Source of the DNA: an uncultured Ferrovum sp.
GTDB taxonomy: Bacteria; Pseudomonadota; Gammaproteobacteria; Burkholderiales; Ferrovaceae
Direction of reading: 5' to 3'
Length of the DNA: 64,000 nucleotides
Assembly (NCBI GenBank): GCA_903893215.1
Contig: CAITLJ010000002.1
Coordinates: 1-64,000, forward strand
The translations under genes and the position numbers were made by a program. Below are positions 17,053 through 25,002 of this stretch, one piece after another. Below the pieces are notes generated by a model, which saw nothing but the letters and a program-made list of their open reading frames with translations, made no database searches and was not told where the DNA came from. The stretch's first letter is position 1, and each line of letters opens with the position of its first letter.

Positions 17053-18607
17053 GTGAGCTGCTGGTTAGCGCGGAAGGAGTCGGGACAACCGATGTCTGTG
17101 CAGAAGGCATTGTCCCGTCAATGTCATCGTAGGGTGAACGCACAAAACCGCCACCGAGGGCGCTGATCAGGGAGACCTGCAAGGCACGTCGATTGCAGTC
17201 AAATTCGAGCGCCACGCTGCGCTCCTGCAGCCAGGCGAGGTCGGCCTGCAAGACATCAAATGCAGAGCCGATGCCTCGGCGCTGGCGTTCCTCGGCGATC
17301 GCCCTGGTGTGGCGTTTTGCGTCCAGCACCAGCGCCTGCTGTTGCGCCAGATCGTCCGCCGAACGAATGGCAGCCACTTGCCGCGCCACTTCGCCAAACG
17401 CCTCGTTGATGGTCTTGTTGTAGAGAATGATCGCCGCCTCGCCGGATGCGTAGTCACCACGCAGTTGCGCCTGCAGGGAAGCTTCCTGAAAGACAGGCAG
17501 CGAAATGGCCGGTCCGACGGACCCAAGCAGCGCATCCCGATTGAGGAACACGCCCGGGCTGAGGGAATTCAGCCCGGCAAACGCGGTGATGTTGACGTTC
17601 GGATAAAACCGGGCCTTGGTGGCAGCAGTGCGTCCTGCCGCTGACTCGACCCGCATGCGCGCAGCGACGATGTCCGGGCGGCGCGCCAGCAGTTCCAGCG
17701 GCAGGTCGGCCGGCAAGCTGGTGGCGGGTAAGGCGGTCAGATGCGGGCGGACCAGCGCCAAGCCGCGCTCGGGACCGGCACCGGTCAGGACACCCAGTTG
17801 CAGGCGCGCCTGAAGGATGCGCTGATCGGCCTGCGCGGCATCCTGGGCCAGCCGGGCGCGCCTTACGTCCAGGTCGAGCACATCGTTGGCAGGATTCAGG
17901 CCACGCTCCACACGCTCGCGCACCACCCCGCGGATCGCCTCCAGATCGCGCTGCCGCTGTTCGGCCAGATCGCGCATTGCGAACGCCTGATCCAGCTCAA
18001 AATAAAGGCTGACCAGACTCAGGCGCAATCGCAGCCGCGCCTGGTCGGCATCCAGTCTGGCAGCATCACGCTCGGCAAGCAGGCTGCGTGTCACACCACC
18101 ATTGACCTGCCACAGATCGAGTTGATAGTTGAACGCGGCAATCAGTGACGAGGACGATTCCGGCAGCGACAGGTTGGATTGCACTGGAATGGGCGTGCCC
18201 AGGTAACTCGCCGTGCTCGTCACATTACCCGCTGGCACGTGCGCACGCTGGGCCGATGCACTCAGACTGCCATTCACCCCGGTGGTGGGCAAAAACTGGT
18301 CCAGCTGTGACTGTGCAAGCACAATGCGGGTGCGTGCAATCTGCAGATCGGGGTTGCCCTGCAGCACTTCGTCGGCGAGGGCGCTCAGCTGCGGGTCCTG
18401 CAAGGCGGCGATCCAGTCGGGTACCGGCCAGGGCCCCGCTGGAACAGAACCAAGGGTATAGCTCAGCCCCTGAAGACGCGGTGGATTCATCGTGACGGTC
18501 GGCGGAAGGACGCCACGGTGGCTCGCGCAGGCACTCAGCCAGAGCGTTCCGCTCAGGGCAAGCGCGCAAGCGCGCACAGACAAAGGAATCATTCGGCCAC
18601 TCATCAT
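17027..18607 (-). CDS. NodT-family outer-membrane efflux lipoprotein of the rhamnolipid operon
   Basis: About 526 residues. The start is taken as the ATG at 18607, giving signal peptide and lipobox 'GTLWLSACAS'; a GTG at 18616 overlapping the rhlC stop as GTGA is a close alternative adding three residues. The mature protein has two outer-membrane-factor repeats, with typical 'DPQLSALADEVLQGNPDLQIARTRI', 'LLARRPDIVAARMRVESAAGR' and 'FYPNVNITAFAGLN'. NodT/OprM-type proteins form trimeric channels across the outer membrane and periplasm. It lies between rhlC and the EmrA-like adaptor in the same order as in Burkholderia rhl clusters, so it is probably the outer channel for rhamnolipid export. 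Confidence 0.9.
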   Translation of the reverse strand: MMSGRMIPLSVRACALALSGTLWLSACASHRGVLPPTVTMNPPRLQGLSYTLGSVPAGPWPVPDWIAALQDPQLSALADEVLQGNPDLQIARTRIVLAQSQLDQFLPTTGVNGSLSASAQRAHVPAGNVTSTASYLGTPIPVQSNLSLPESSSSLIAAFNYQLDLWQVNGGVTRSLLAERDAARLDADQARLRLRLSLVSLYFELDQAFAMRDLAEQRQRDLEAIRGVVRERVERGLNPANDVLDLDVRRARLAQDAAQADQRILQARLQLGVLTGAGPERGLALVRPHLTALPATSLPADLPLELLARRPDIVAARMRVESAAGRTAATKARFYPNVNITAFAGLNSLSPGVFLNRDALLGSVGPAISLPVFQEASLQAQLRGDYASGEAAIILYNKTINEAFGEVARQVAAIRSADDLAQQQALVLDAKRHTRAIAEERQRRGIGSAFDVLQADLAWLQERSVALEFDCNRRALQVSLISALGGGFVRSPYDDIDGTMPSAQTSVVPTPSALTSSSHEPDHEHR

Positions 18608-18612
18608 GATTG

Positions 18613-19557
18613 TCACGCGCGTCCCTGCAGGCGTATTGCCAGGTCCGGGCGGTTGTGATCGAGCGTCCCCAAGCGGCCCGCCAGCCCATCCAACAAGCCC
18701 AGGCGCATGCAGTTCAGTTTTTTTCGTTTGTCTGCTTCGAACAGGCACACCGCAAGCAGTTGGGTAAACACAACAAACATCAGCAGCATGGAGACGATCG
18801 GATAATGCCACGCCCGCCGCAGGACGAGGTGCACCGCGTTGCGGACAAAATAATACCGACGGCTGGGCGAATGGTTCATTGCGGTCAACGCAACAGGACC
18901 AACCTGGTGCCGGGCTTTTACCCCGATCTGATGCCGCATGACCAGACGGGGAACCACGAACACCGGCACGTTCAGCTGACGGGCGCGCAGGCAATACTCG
19001 GTATCCACATGATCAATCAACAAGGCCTCGTCAAAACGGCCCAGACGCAAGTAAGCCTGCCGCGACACCACGCTGCCCGACGTAATCAGAAAAGAGCAGG
19101 GCTCGGTTGGCGAGTCCTTGTTCAAGGCCAGGACTTGAAACAGAAGCCTTCGCACCCGCAACACCGGCAGGCAGGCACCAACGGCCGGCTCATAAATCAC
19201 AGGGCCGAGCATGAAAGCATCACCCTGGCGGCCGTCACATTCGGCCTGCATCACTGAAAAATAATCGTCTGGCAATTCGGAATCCTGATCCAGCAAGACC
19301 ACCGCATCAAAGGACTGGGCAAACAGGTGCGACAAGCCGCGATTCAGCGCTCCGGCGATACCGCCAAGATTGCCGTGATGCAGATACTGCACCCCGGCGC
19401 CCTGCAACAATGTGGCGCGCTGGAGGTCTGCATCCGGCGTGTTGTCGACCACCAGCACACAGGCACAACGCTGCGCGAGCGACACCACCCGGTGCAATTG
19501 TGGATCGGTCGGATGGTAAAGCACGGTCAGGGCCGCCAGTGGCTTGAAGGACTGCAT
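18613..19557 (-). CDS. rhlC: Rhamnosyltransferase 2 (dirhamnolipid synthase), GT2 family
   Basis: A 314-residue family 2 glycosyltransferase. The ATG at 19557 follows GAGG at good spacing and is preferred to a GTG at 19596 inside the upstream gene. Features: 'LTVLYHPTD' opening, 'VLVVDNTPD' sugar-nucleotide strand, 'NLGGIAGALNRGL', the DxD-like 'LLDQDSEL' and 'LLIDHVDTEYCLRAR', then 'RRYYFVRNAVHLV', typical of the rhamnosyltransferase branch that includes RhlC and RfbF-like enzymes. RhlC adds a second dTDP-L-rhamnose to mono-rhamnolipid. The C-terminal part has two hydrophobic helices (about 240-275), so it is likely membrane-associated. Its place after an EmrB-like gene and before NodT matches Burkholderia clusters. 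The assignment to rhlC rests mainly on rhlA and rhlB in the same operon. Confidence 0.85.
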   Translation of the reverse strand: MQSFKPLAALTVLYHPTDPQLHRVVSLAQRCACVLVVDNTPDADLQRATLLQGAGVQYLHHGNLGGIAGALNRGLSHLFAQSFDAVVLLDQDSELPDDYFSVMQAECDGRQGDAFMLGPVIYEPAVGACLPVLRVRRLLFQVLALNKDSPTEPCSFLITSGSVVSRQAYLRLGRFDEALLIDHVDTEYCLRARQLNVPVFVVPRLVMRHQIGVKARHQVGPVALTAMNHSPSRRYYFVRNAVHLVLRRAWHYPIVSMLLMFVVFTQLLAVCLFEADKRKKLNCMRLGLLDGLAGRLGTLDHNRPDLAIRLQGRA

Positions 19558-19564
19558 CCCGGCC

Positions 19565-21130
19565 TCAGTGTCCAAAGCCGTCAGTGGCTGCGCCACCCTG
19601 ACGGGGGCGCGTCAGCCAGACCAGCGCGGCCAGCAGCAGGAAGGTCCAGGACGTGAAATAAAATGCATCGTCGGTGGCCAGCATGTAGGCCTGCTGCTGG
19701 ACCAGATTGTCGAGCAGGCCCAATTGCCGCTGACCAACCATTCCCATCTGTTCCATGCTTCTGGTGAATGCATCCGTGCCCAATGACCCAGGCCGCACGC
19801 TGGCCGCAAGCGTGTTGTAGTGATGCGCGGCACGGTTGTCCCAGAACGAGACGCTCATCGCGGTGCCGAAGGCCGCGAACAAGGTGCGCAGGAAATTGGA
19901 CAGGCCGGATGCGGCAGCCAGCTTGTCCAGCGGCACCCGTGACAGGATGGCCGCCGACAAGGGAATGAAGAAGCAGGGCAAACCGATCCCCTTGACCAAC
20001 CCAGGGGTGAGCACCTGCAGCAGGGTCATGTTGAGAGCGAAGTGCGAACTCCACCAGAGGGCAAAAGCAAAGGTCAGGAAACCGAAGGACACCAGGACGC
20101 GCGGATCAAAGCGTTGGCCAAATATGGCGATCAGCACCGAGCACACCAGTGCTGTCGCCGCAATCGGGGCATTGGTCAATCCCGCCATCATGGCGCTGTA
20201 ATCCATCACGGTCTGCAACCAGAGCGGAACCAGCACGGCGATGATCGAGTAGGCCGCCACCGCCACACAGATGATCAGCACGCTGACCGAAAAATTGCTG
20301 TCGCGAAACACGCTCAGGTCGACGATCGGATGTTCCTCTGCAGGTTCCCAGATCAACAGGGCCGTGATCGACAGCACTGCGATGATCAGCAGACCGACAA
20401 TGGTGGTCGAGCCGAACCAGCCAAGGTCATGTCCAAGATCGAGCATGACCTGCAAGGCCGCCACACCCGCCACCAGCAGAAACAGTCCGGTCAGGTCGAC
20501 CGGTTCGCCTCGGACCACCTTGGTTTCACTGCCAATCAAGGCGACACACACCGCAAAGGAAAATATGCCGATCGGCAGGTTGATCAGAAAGATCCATGGC
20601 CAGGAGTAGTGGTCGACCAGCCATCCCCCAAGGATCGGCCCCACCACCGGGGCCACCATCACGGTCATCCCCCAGATCGCCAGGGCAATCACCCGCTTTG
20701 CGGGCGGAAATGTGCGCATCAGCATGGTTTGCGACAAGGGCACCATCGGGCCGGAAAACAGGCCCTGCGCCGCGCGACAGGCCACCAGCACATAAAAATT
20801 CCGGGTCAGTCCGCACAGCAATGAAAACAGCGTGAACAGCACCAATGACGAGACGAACAGGCGCTTTTCGCCAATGCGGCGGGACAACCAACCGGTCAGC
20901 GGCACGGCGATCGCCGAAGCCACCGAATAGGAGCTGATGATCCAGGTGCCCTGGCGGTTGGGCATACCCAATGCCCCGGACATGGCTGGAATGGCCACAT
21001 TGGTCACGGTGGCATCCAGCACCTCGATAAATGTTGCCAGCGACAGGCCAAGGGTCAGCAGGGCCAGAGGCAATCCGCTCAGATACGGCTGGCTGCCCTC
21101 TGCCGTATGGCCTGCGATCGCGGTGGTCAA
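19565..21130 (-). CDS. EmrB/DHA2-family MFS exporter of the rhamnolipid operon
   Basis: A 521-residue membrane protein with about 14 helices, the DHA2 (EmrB/QacA) layout. Motifs: 'FIEVLDATVTNVAIPAMSG' in helix 1 (the D1 motif), 'GWLSRRIGEKRLF' in loop 2-3 and 'GPILGGWLVDHYSWPWIFLINLPIG' (antiporter motif C). It overlaps the rhlB stop by four bases (ATGA) and ends a few bases before the preferred rhlC start. With the EmrA-like and NodT-like proteins it can form a proton-driven tripartite pump. The position between rhlB and rhlC strongly suggests that the cargo is rhamnolipid or its precursor, although broad drug efflux is also possible. Confidence 0.9.
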   Translation of the reverse strand: MTTAIAGHTAEGSQPYLSGLPLALLTLGLSLATFIEVLDATVTNVAIPAMSGALGMPNRQGTWIISSYSVASAIAVPLTGWLSRRIGEKRLFVSSLVLFTLFSLLCGLTRNFYVLVACRAAQGLFSGPMVPLSQTMLMRTFPPAKRVIALAIWGMTVMVAPVVGPILGGWLVDHYSWPWIFLINLPIGIFSFAVCVALIGSETKVVRGEPVDLTGLFLLVAGVAALQVMLDLGHDLGWFGSTTIVGLLIIAVLSITALLIWEPAEEHPIVDLSVFRDSNFSVSVLIICVAVAAYSIIAVLVPLWLQTVMDYSAMMAGLTNAPIAATALVCSVLIAIFGQRFDPRVLVSFGFLTFAFALWWSSHFALNMTLLQVLTPGLVKGIGLPCFFIPLSAAILSRVPLDKLAAASGLSNFLRTLFAAFGTAMSVSFWDNRAAHHYNTLAASVRPGSLGTDAFTRSMEQMGMVGQRQLGLLDNLVQQQAYMLATDDAFYFTSWTFLLLAALVWLTRPRQGGAATDGFGH

Positions 21131-22449
21131 ACCGCTCCCCCGGATATCTGCGCGGCAGGGTTCTGACCCGCCGTTGCAAAGTCCTTCACGCCTGCCCTGC
21201 CCTGCAAAATCCTGCGGCGCAGTACCTGTTCGATGAAATCTGCCGCAGCGGCACCACCCGGCGGTTCGGCCAGCAAGCGGTCACGATAACGCGCGCTCTG
21301 CACCCGATAGCTGGGGTCAGCAAGCATGCGTTGCAGCGCCCGGGCCAAGGTATCTTGCGCCAGGGGCGCATCCAGACGCACGCCACAACCGCTTTGCGCA
21401 ACACGTTGTGCGTTGTCGAACTGGTCATGGGCGAAGGGCGTGACCAACTGAGGCACACCAGCGGCATAGGCAAGCGCTGCCGTGCCAACGCCGCCATGGT
21501 GGACGAGGATACGGCAATGCGGCAACAAGGCATCCAGCGGGACAAAGGAGCGAACTGCGAGATGACTGCCGGCATACCGGGCACAGGCGGGGTCGGGGGT
21601 CAGCCAGATGCCACGTTGTCCGGTCAGCGCCAGTGCGTGCCGGATGCACGCAAAAAAATGGGCGTCGTCAGCAAGCGTGGAGCCTGCGGTGAAAATCACT
21701 GGCGGCGGTCCTTCCGCCAGATAGGCCAGCAAATCGGAATCGAGCGCCGATCCTTCGCTGAACATGGGGAATCCGCTCAGGAAGGCCTGCGCCGGCCAGT
21801 CGGGCTGCGGCGCAGCGAACCAGGCGGGAAAGAGGCACAGCACGCCATCGGGCGAATGCATCCAGCGGGTGAAGATGCGTTTGACCGGGGGCAGGTTGAG
21901 TTGCCTGCGCAGGTCGTTGGTGGCTGGACCAAACAGACGATCCAGCAGCAGGCGATCAATGCCGTGAATCAGCAGCCGACGCAAGGGTAGCGGCAGCCAG
22001 CGCGGCAGGCCAATCCGCTTGTGGGTGGGGGGCGCATGGGCCGACAGCAAGGTGGAGGGGGAGATCTGCACAGAGACAAAGGGTACCTGATCGCACTCCT
22101 GAACCATACGGGCCGACCAGGCCCAGAGCGTTCCCACGATCACGGTGTCCTGATCCACAGCCCGTCGCAGGTCGTGAAAGAGTTCGGGCAAGGTTGGTGC
22201 AATCAGACCCCAAAGGGTACGCAGGGAGGTGCGCGGGTTCCATAGCGCAGGGTCGCGCATACCGGCCTCGTAGTGCTCGGCCGAACCGATCGCCAGAAAC
22301 TCGAACCCCTGCCGGCGCACCAGCAGTTCGAACGGGGCATGGGTAGCGAACACCACCCGGTGGCCCCGTTGCTGCAGAACGCGCGCAATCCCGATCAACG
22401 GAAAGACGTCGCCGGCTGAGCCGATAGCTACAACGAGAATTCTGGACAT
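21127..22449 (-). CDS. rhlB: Rhamnosyltransferase 1 catalytic subunit
   Basis: A 440-residue GT-B glycosyltransferase closely resembling Pseudomonas aeruginosa RhlB as I recall it: 'AIGSAGDVFPLIGIARVL' opening, 'WNPRTSLRTLWGLIAP', 'QISPSTLLSAHAPP', 'KRIFTRWMHSP' and 'GVLCLFPAWFAAPQPDWP', then the donor-site region 'HHGGVGTAALAYAAGVPQLV' and 'AHDQFDNAQRV'. RhlB joins dTDP-L-rhamnose to 3-(3-hydroxyalkanoyloxy)alkanoic acid (HAA) to give mono-rhamnolipid. The ATG at 22449 gives the expected first beta strand. The C-terminus is about 15 residues longer than in P. aeruginosa. In P. aeruginosa rhlB directly follows rhlA; here a methyltransferase-like gene separates them. Confidence 0.95.
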   Translation of the reverse strand: MSRILVVAIGSAGDVFPLIGIARVLQQRGHRVVFATHAPFELLVRRQGFEFLAIGSAEHYEAGMRDPALWNPRTSLRTLWGLIAPTLPELFHDLRRAVDQDTVIVGTLWAWSARMVQECDQVPFVSVQISPSTLLSAHAPPTHKRIGLPRWLPLPLRRLLIHGIDRLLLDRLFGPATNDLRRQLNLPPVKRIFTRWMHSPDGVLCLFPAWFAAPQPDWPAQAFLSGFPMFSEGSALDSDLLAYLAEGPPPVIFTAGSTLADDAHFFACIRHALALTGQRGIWLTPDPACARYAGSHLAVRSFVPLDALLPHCRILVHHGGVGTAALAYAAGVPQLVTPFAHDQFDNAQRVAQSGCGVRLDAPLAQDTLARALQRMLADPSYRVQSARYRDRLLAEPPGGAAAADFIEQVLRRRILQGRAGVKDFATAGQNPAAQISGGAV

Positions 22450-22502
22450 GCATTGTTACCGGCAGCAGCAAGATGGACGGCGGTCGCGGGGCGGGTGCTG
22501 AT

Positions 22503-23072
22503 TCACAGCACGCCGGGAATCAGCGCAGCCACTTCCTTGCTGTAGCGTTGATAGCTGCCCCCGAAATACTCGGTCAGCCAATGCTCTTCCTTGCGCACCT
22601 TGTAGAACAGAGAGGCGAAAATCAGAAGTAAGCCCACCACGCCGCGCCATTCGCCGCCGATCAGCACATCGCCCGCCAGGGCCAGCAGGCAACCGGTATA
22701 GATCGGATGGCGGACCACACGATAGGGACCTGTGCGCACCAGTTCATGGTTTTCCTTTAGCGTCACCGACACGCTCCAGTTGGTACCCAGATGGATGCGC
22801 CCCCAGGCAGAAAACAGCAAACCGACCACGGCCACCGCAAACCCAACCCATTGCAGGGAATGCACCACACTCCAGTCCGGGTTGAACGCGGCCAGGCTGG
22901 GGGCAGGACAACTGATCAGCATGCCACCGGCAATCAGCGGCAGGGCCTGGTAGGTACGCGAGCGGCTTTCTTCCATCCGCGCGGTGGCCTTGGTGGCCCC
23001 CGCACTCAGTACCCAATACGCCAGCCAGAGCGTCCACGGAAACAGGATCAACAAAAACTGCACAATATTCAT
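22503..23072 (-). CDS. Isoprenylcysteine carboxyl methyltransferase (ICMT)-family membrane protein inside the rhamnolipid operon
   Basis: A 189-residue membrane protein with about five helices. The start is taken at ATG 23072 ('MNIVQFLLILFPWTLWLAYW'), because a longer form adds a hydrophilic stretch unlike the family. It carries the ICMT/PEMT C-terminal signature: 'LVRTGPYRVVRHPIYTGCLLA' (the RHPxYxG cofactor loop) and 'KEEHWLTEYFGGSYQRYSKEV' (E-E...FG..Y..Y). Eukaryotic ICMT transfers methyl from S-adenosylmethionine to the carboxylate of a lipidated C-terminus; bacterial members are mostly uncharacterised. It lies 75 bases after rhlA and 53 before rhlB, same direction, so it is probably co-transcribed. 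HAA and rhamnolipids are lipids with a free carboxylate, which makes O-methylation a reasonable but untested guess. Confidence 0.85.
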   Translation of the reverse strand: MNIVQFLLILFPWTLWLAYWVLSAGATKATARMEESRSRTYQALPLIAGGMLISCPAPSLAAFNPDWSVVHSLQWVGFAVAVVGLLFSAWGRIHLGTNWSVSVTLKENHELVRTGPYRVVRHPIYTGCLLALAGDVLIGGEWRGVVGLLLIFASLFYKVRKEEHWLTEYFGGSYQRYSKEVAALIPGVL

Positions 23073-23147
23073 GATGGAAGACCGCAAAAATTGGGGTACG
23101 CCGCGCTCGGGCGAGCACGGCATGAAGATGGATTCAGACCGGGTGGC

Positions 23148-24107
23148 TCAACCCTGATTCGGGACGAAGCCGTCAGCCTGCAGCAGGGACCGGATGTTAC
23201 CCAGCAAGGACGTCTGGTGCGCACGCAGGGTGCTGCCTGCCATACCTTCCCTGGCAACGGTCTCGCGCCCGAAGCTCTCCTCGGCGAAGAACTGCAGTGT
23301 CTCGCCCCTCAGCAACTCGCGCTGCTCCTTGCCTTCGAGGTCGATGAAGTGGCCGCAGCCGGGCAACACCGAAAACCGGGCCTGACGGATGTAGTTGCCC
23401 AGCTCAAGCACATCGGCAGGTGTGGTGTACTCGTCCTGATCGCCATTGACGAACAGGACCGGGCATTCGATGTGCCGGAACACGTCGATATATTTCTCGC
23501 GATCCAGGCCAAGCACCTGATCAATATGGAACACAATCTGTGCACCGAAGGGCCCTTTGGGCAACCTGGCCAGATAGCGATAGTTCTGCAGCCAGATCAG
23601 GCGGGGCAGATACTTGCCGACCGTGTCGTTCAGCAGCTTTGCGGCTTCACCGTACTGGTTGGCAATCACCAGTTGGCGCGCGCCCAGGGCGTAGTCGCGC
23701 ATGGCGTCGTTGACGACCGGCGAAAACGAACAGATGGCTGCCCGGCGGATACGGGTCTGCCCGCTTCCCAGTGCCAGCAGGGCCGACACCCCTCCCCAGG
23801 ACACAGAAGCCAACAGCGTGGCCTGAAAACGGTCGATCACTTCGACCAGGATGTCGGCCTCGTCCTGCACTGTCAGAAGACCTTCGTGACCGGCGTTGAG
23901 CGCCCGCGACTGACCGGCGTGCGGGAGGTCATAACAGATCGCGTTGTAGCGTTCAGTCACGTACCTCAGGGTCACCCCGAACGACGCGGTGGTTGCCAGC
24001 GCCCCGTTCACCAGAACAATCGTTTCAAAGTCCGGATTGACCAGATGGCGCTCAACATGAATGCGCAAGCCACTGGACAACTGCACCACAAGATTTTCTG
24101 TCTTCAT
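23148..24107 (-). CDS. rhlA: 3-(3-hydroxyalkanoyloxy)alkanoic acid synthase RhlA
   Basis: A 319-residue alpha/beta-hydrolase-fold enzyme. The ATG at 24107 follows GGGAGGT with eight-base spacing and gives 'MKTENLVVQLSSGLRIHVER', matching the RhlA N-terminus. Diagnostic segments: 'LVNGALATTASF', 'YDLPHAGQSRALN', the nucleophile elbow 'SVSWGG' (Ser in SxSWGG), 'LLNDTVGKYLPRL', 'FHIDQVLGL', 'FVNGDQDEYTT' with the likely Asp, and 'GHFIDLE' with the likely His. RhlA condenses two 3-hydroxyacyl-ACP or -CoA units into HAA, the lipid half of rhamnolipid and itself a surfactant. It is the first gene of the seven-gene operon. No clear lux/rhl box was found upstream. Confidence 0.95.
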   Translation of the reverse strand: MKTENLVVQLSSGLRIHVERHLVNPDFETIVLVNGALATTASFGVTLRYVTERYNAICYDLPHAGQSRALNAGHEGLLTVQDEADILVEVIDRFQATLLASVSWGGVSALLALGSGQTRIRRAAICSFSPVVNDAMRDYALGARQLVIANQYGEAAKLLNDTVGKYLPRLIWLQNYRYLARLPKGPFGAQIVFHIDQVLGLDREKYIDVFRHIECPVLFVNGDQDEYTTPADVLELGNYIRQARFSVLPGCGHFIDLEGKEQRELLRGETLQFFAEESFGRETVAREGMAGSTLRAHQTSLLGNIRSLLQADGFVPNQG

Positions 24108-25002
24108 TTTGCCTACCTCCCCGCGCCCAGCAATCAAATGATTGAATCGATCTTCCGAGATGGATCCATACAGACTGACGACTGTGTTTTCTGGTCAATT
24201 ATTTTATTTTTTCAAAACCAAACAGTGCGACAAAACACAAATATATTAACGCTTTAAATGAAAATTGATTTACTGAAAGCCCGCCGATTCATGCCTGCAA
24301 GATCACTATCACTCGTGCCAGTCATTCCTTCAGGGAAAGCATCTTTTGTTTCTCAGGACGCTTGCGACAAGATCACGCGTCATTGCCCCTTCATTCGGCC
24401 TGAGCACGCGGACATGCACCGGACATTCGAAACATTGAGTAGATCTTAATTACGAACCAGTCGTTTGTCGAGAACCCTGTATCAACTAATTTTATTTAAA
24501 CAGCGTTTGGTTTCAGAGGCTTGCAATCCAAATCAACCCGATTGCGAAGCCGGCTAACTTAAGAAACAGGCGCAATGCTGCCTTTCAATTGAAGCTTAGG
24601 TCAGGAATAAAAAATCGCGAGATAAGGTCTGTAGCTTTTTGTAAACAGGCAATGCACGGAAAGGCCGTGGATTTGCAAAAAAAATGAATTAAGCAAAGTC
24701 ACGGCCTGAACTGCAATGACAAGCGCTGACGCAGGTTGATACCGCGGCCTTGTTCACTGAATGGATCGGCGCGTCGACTTCGACAAACAGGCCAGGCTAA
24801 CGGATACCACCTGCGATCCGGGCGACAAAACAGAGTGAATGATCTGTTAAAACGCTCCCAACCACCTTTCAGCTTGAACCGCCACGTCATCCATCGGGAC
24901 GCCTTGATCTGCCCTATGGACGCACCACCCCCTCAGCCCTCCCCTAACCAGCCGTAAGCCCCCCTTTGCGGCGATCTCACCAGGCGTGCGCTGTGGACTT
25001 CC
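24108..25002. other. Long AT-rich gap upstream of rhlA
   Basis: 895 bases without a supported gene. The right part follows the stop of the first lipase gene; the left part must hold the rhl operon promoter. From about 24160 to 24700 the base composition is clearly more AT-rich than the genes. A 63-codon open frame at 24258-24449 shows no family features and is not called. A 46-base imperfect hairpin lies at 24662-24707. No classic two-fold lux box and no confident -35/-10 pair were identified. Confidence 0.5.
24662..24707. other. Stem-loop in the rhlA-lipase gap
   Basis: AGGCCGTG (24662-24669) pairs perfectly with CACGGCCT (24700-24707). After one G-T wobble and one mismatch, TTTGC (24672-24676 region) pairs with GCAAA. 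The 16-base loop is almost all A and T. It lies about 295 bases beyond the first lipase stop, too far for an ordinary terminator. It might mark a small RNA or processing site. Confidence 0.35.

Noticed and set aside
24108-24260. Possible lux/rhl box or sigma-70 promoter for rhlA
   Set aside because: ACTGTGTTTT and AAACAGT are only partly complementary and widely spaced; no good -35/-10 pair was found.
24258-24449. 63-codon frame in the gap upstream of rhlA
   Set aside because: No homology features, no Shine-Dalgarno, and codon use typical of AT-rich non-coding sequence.
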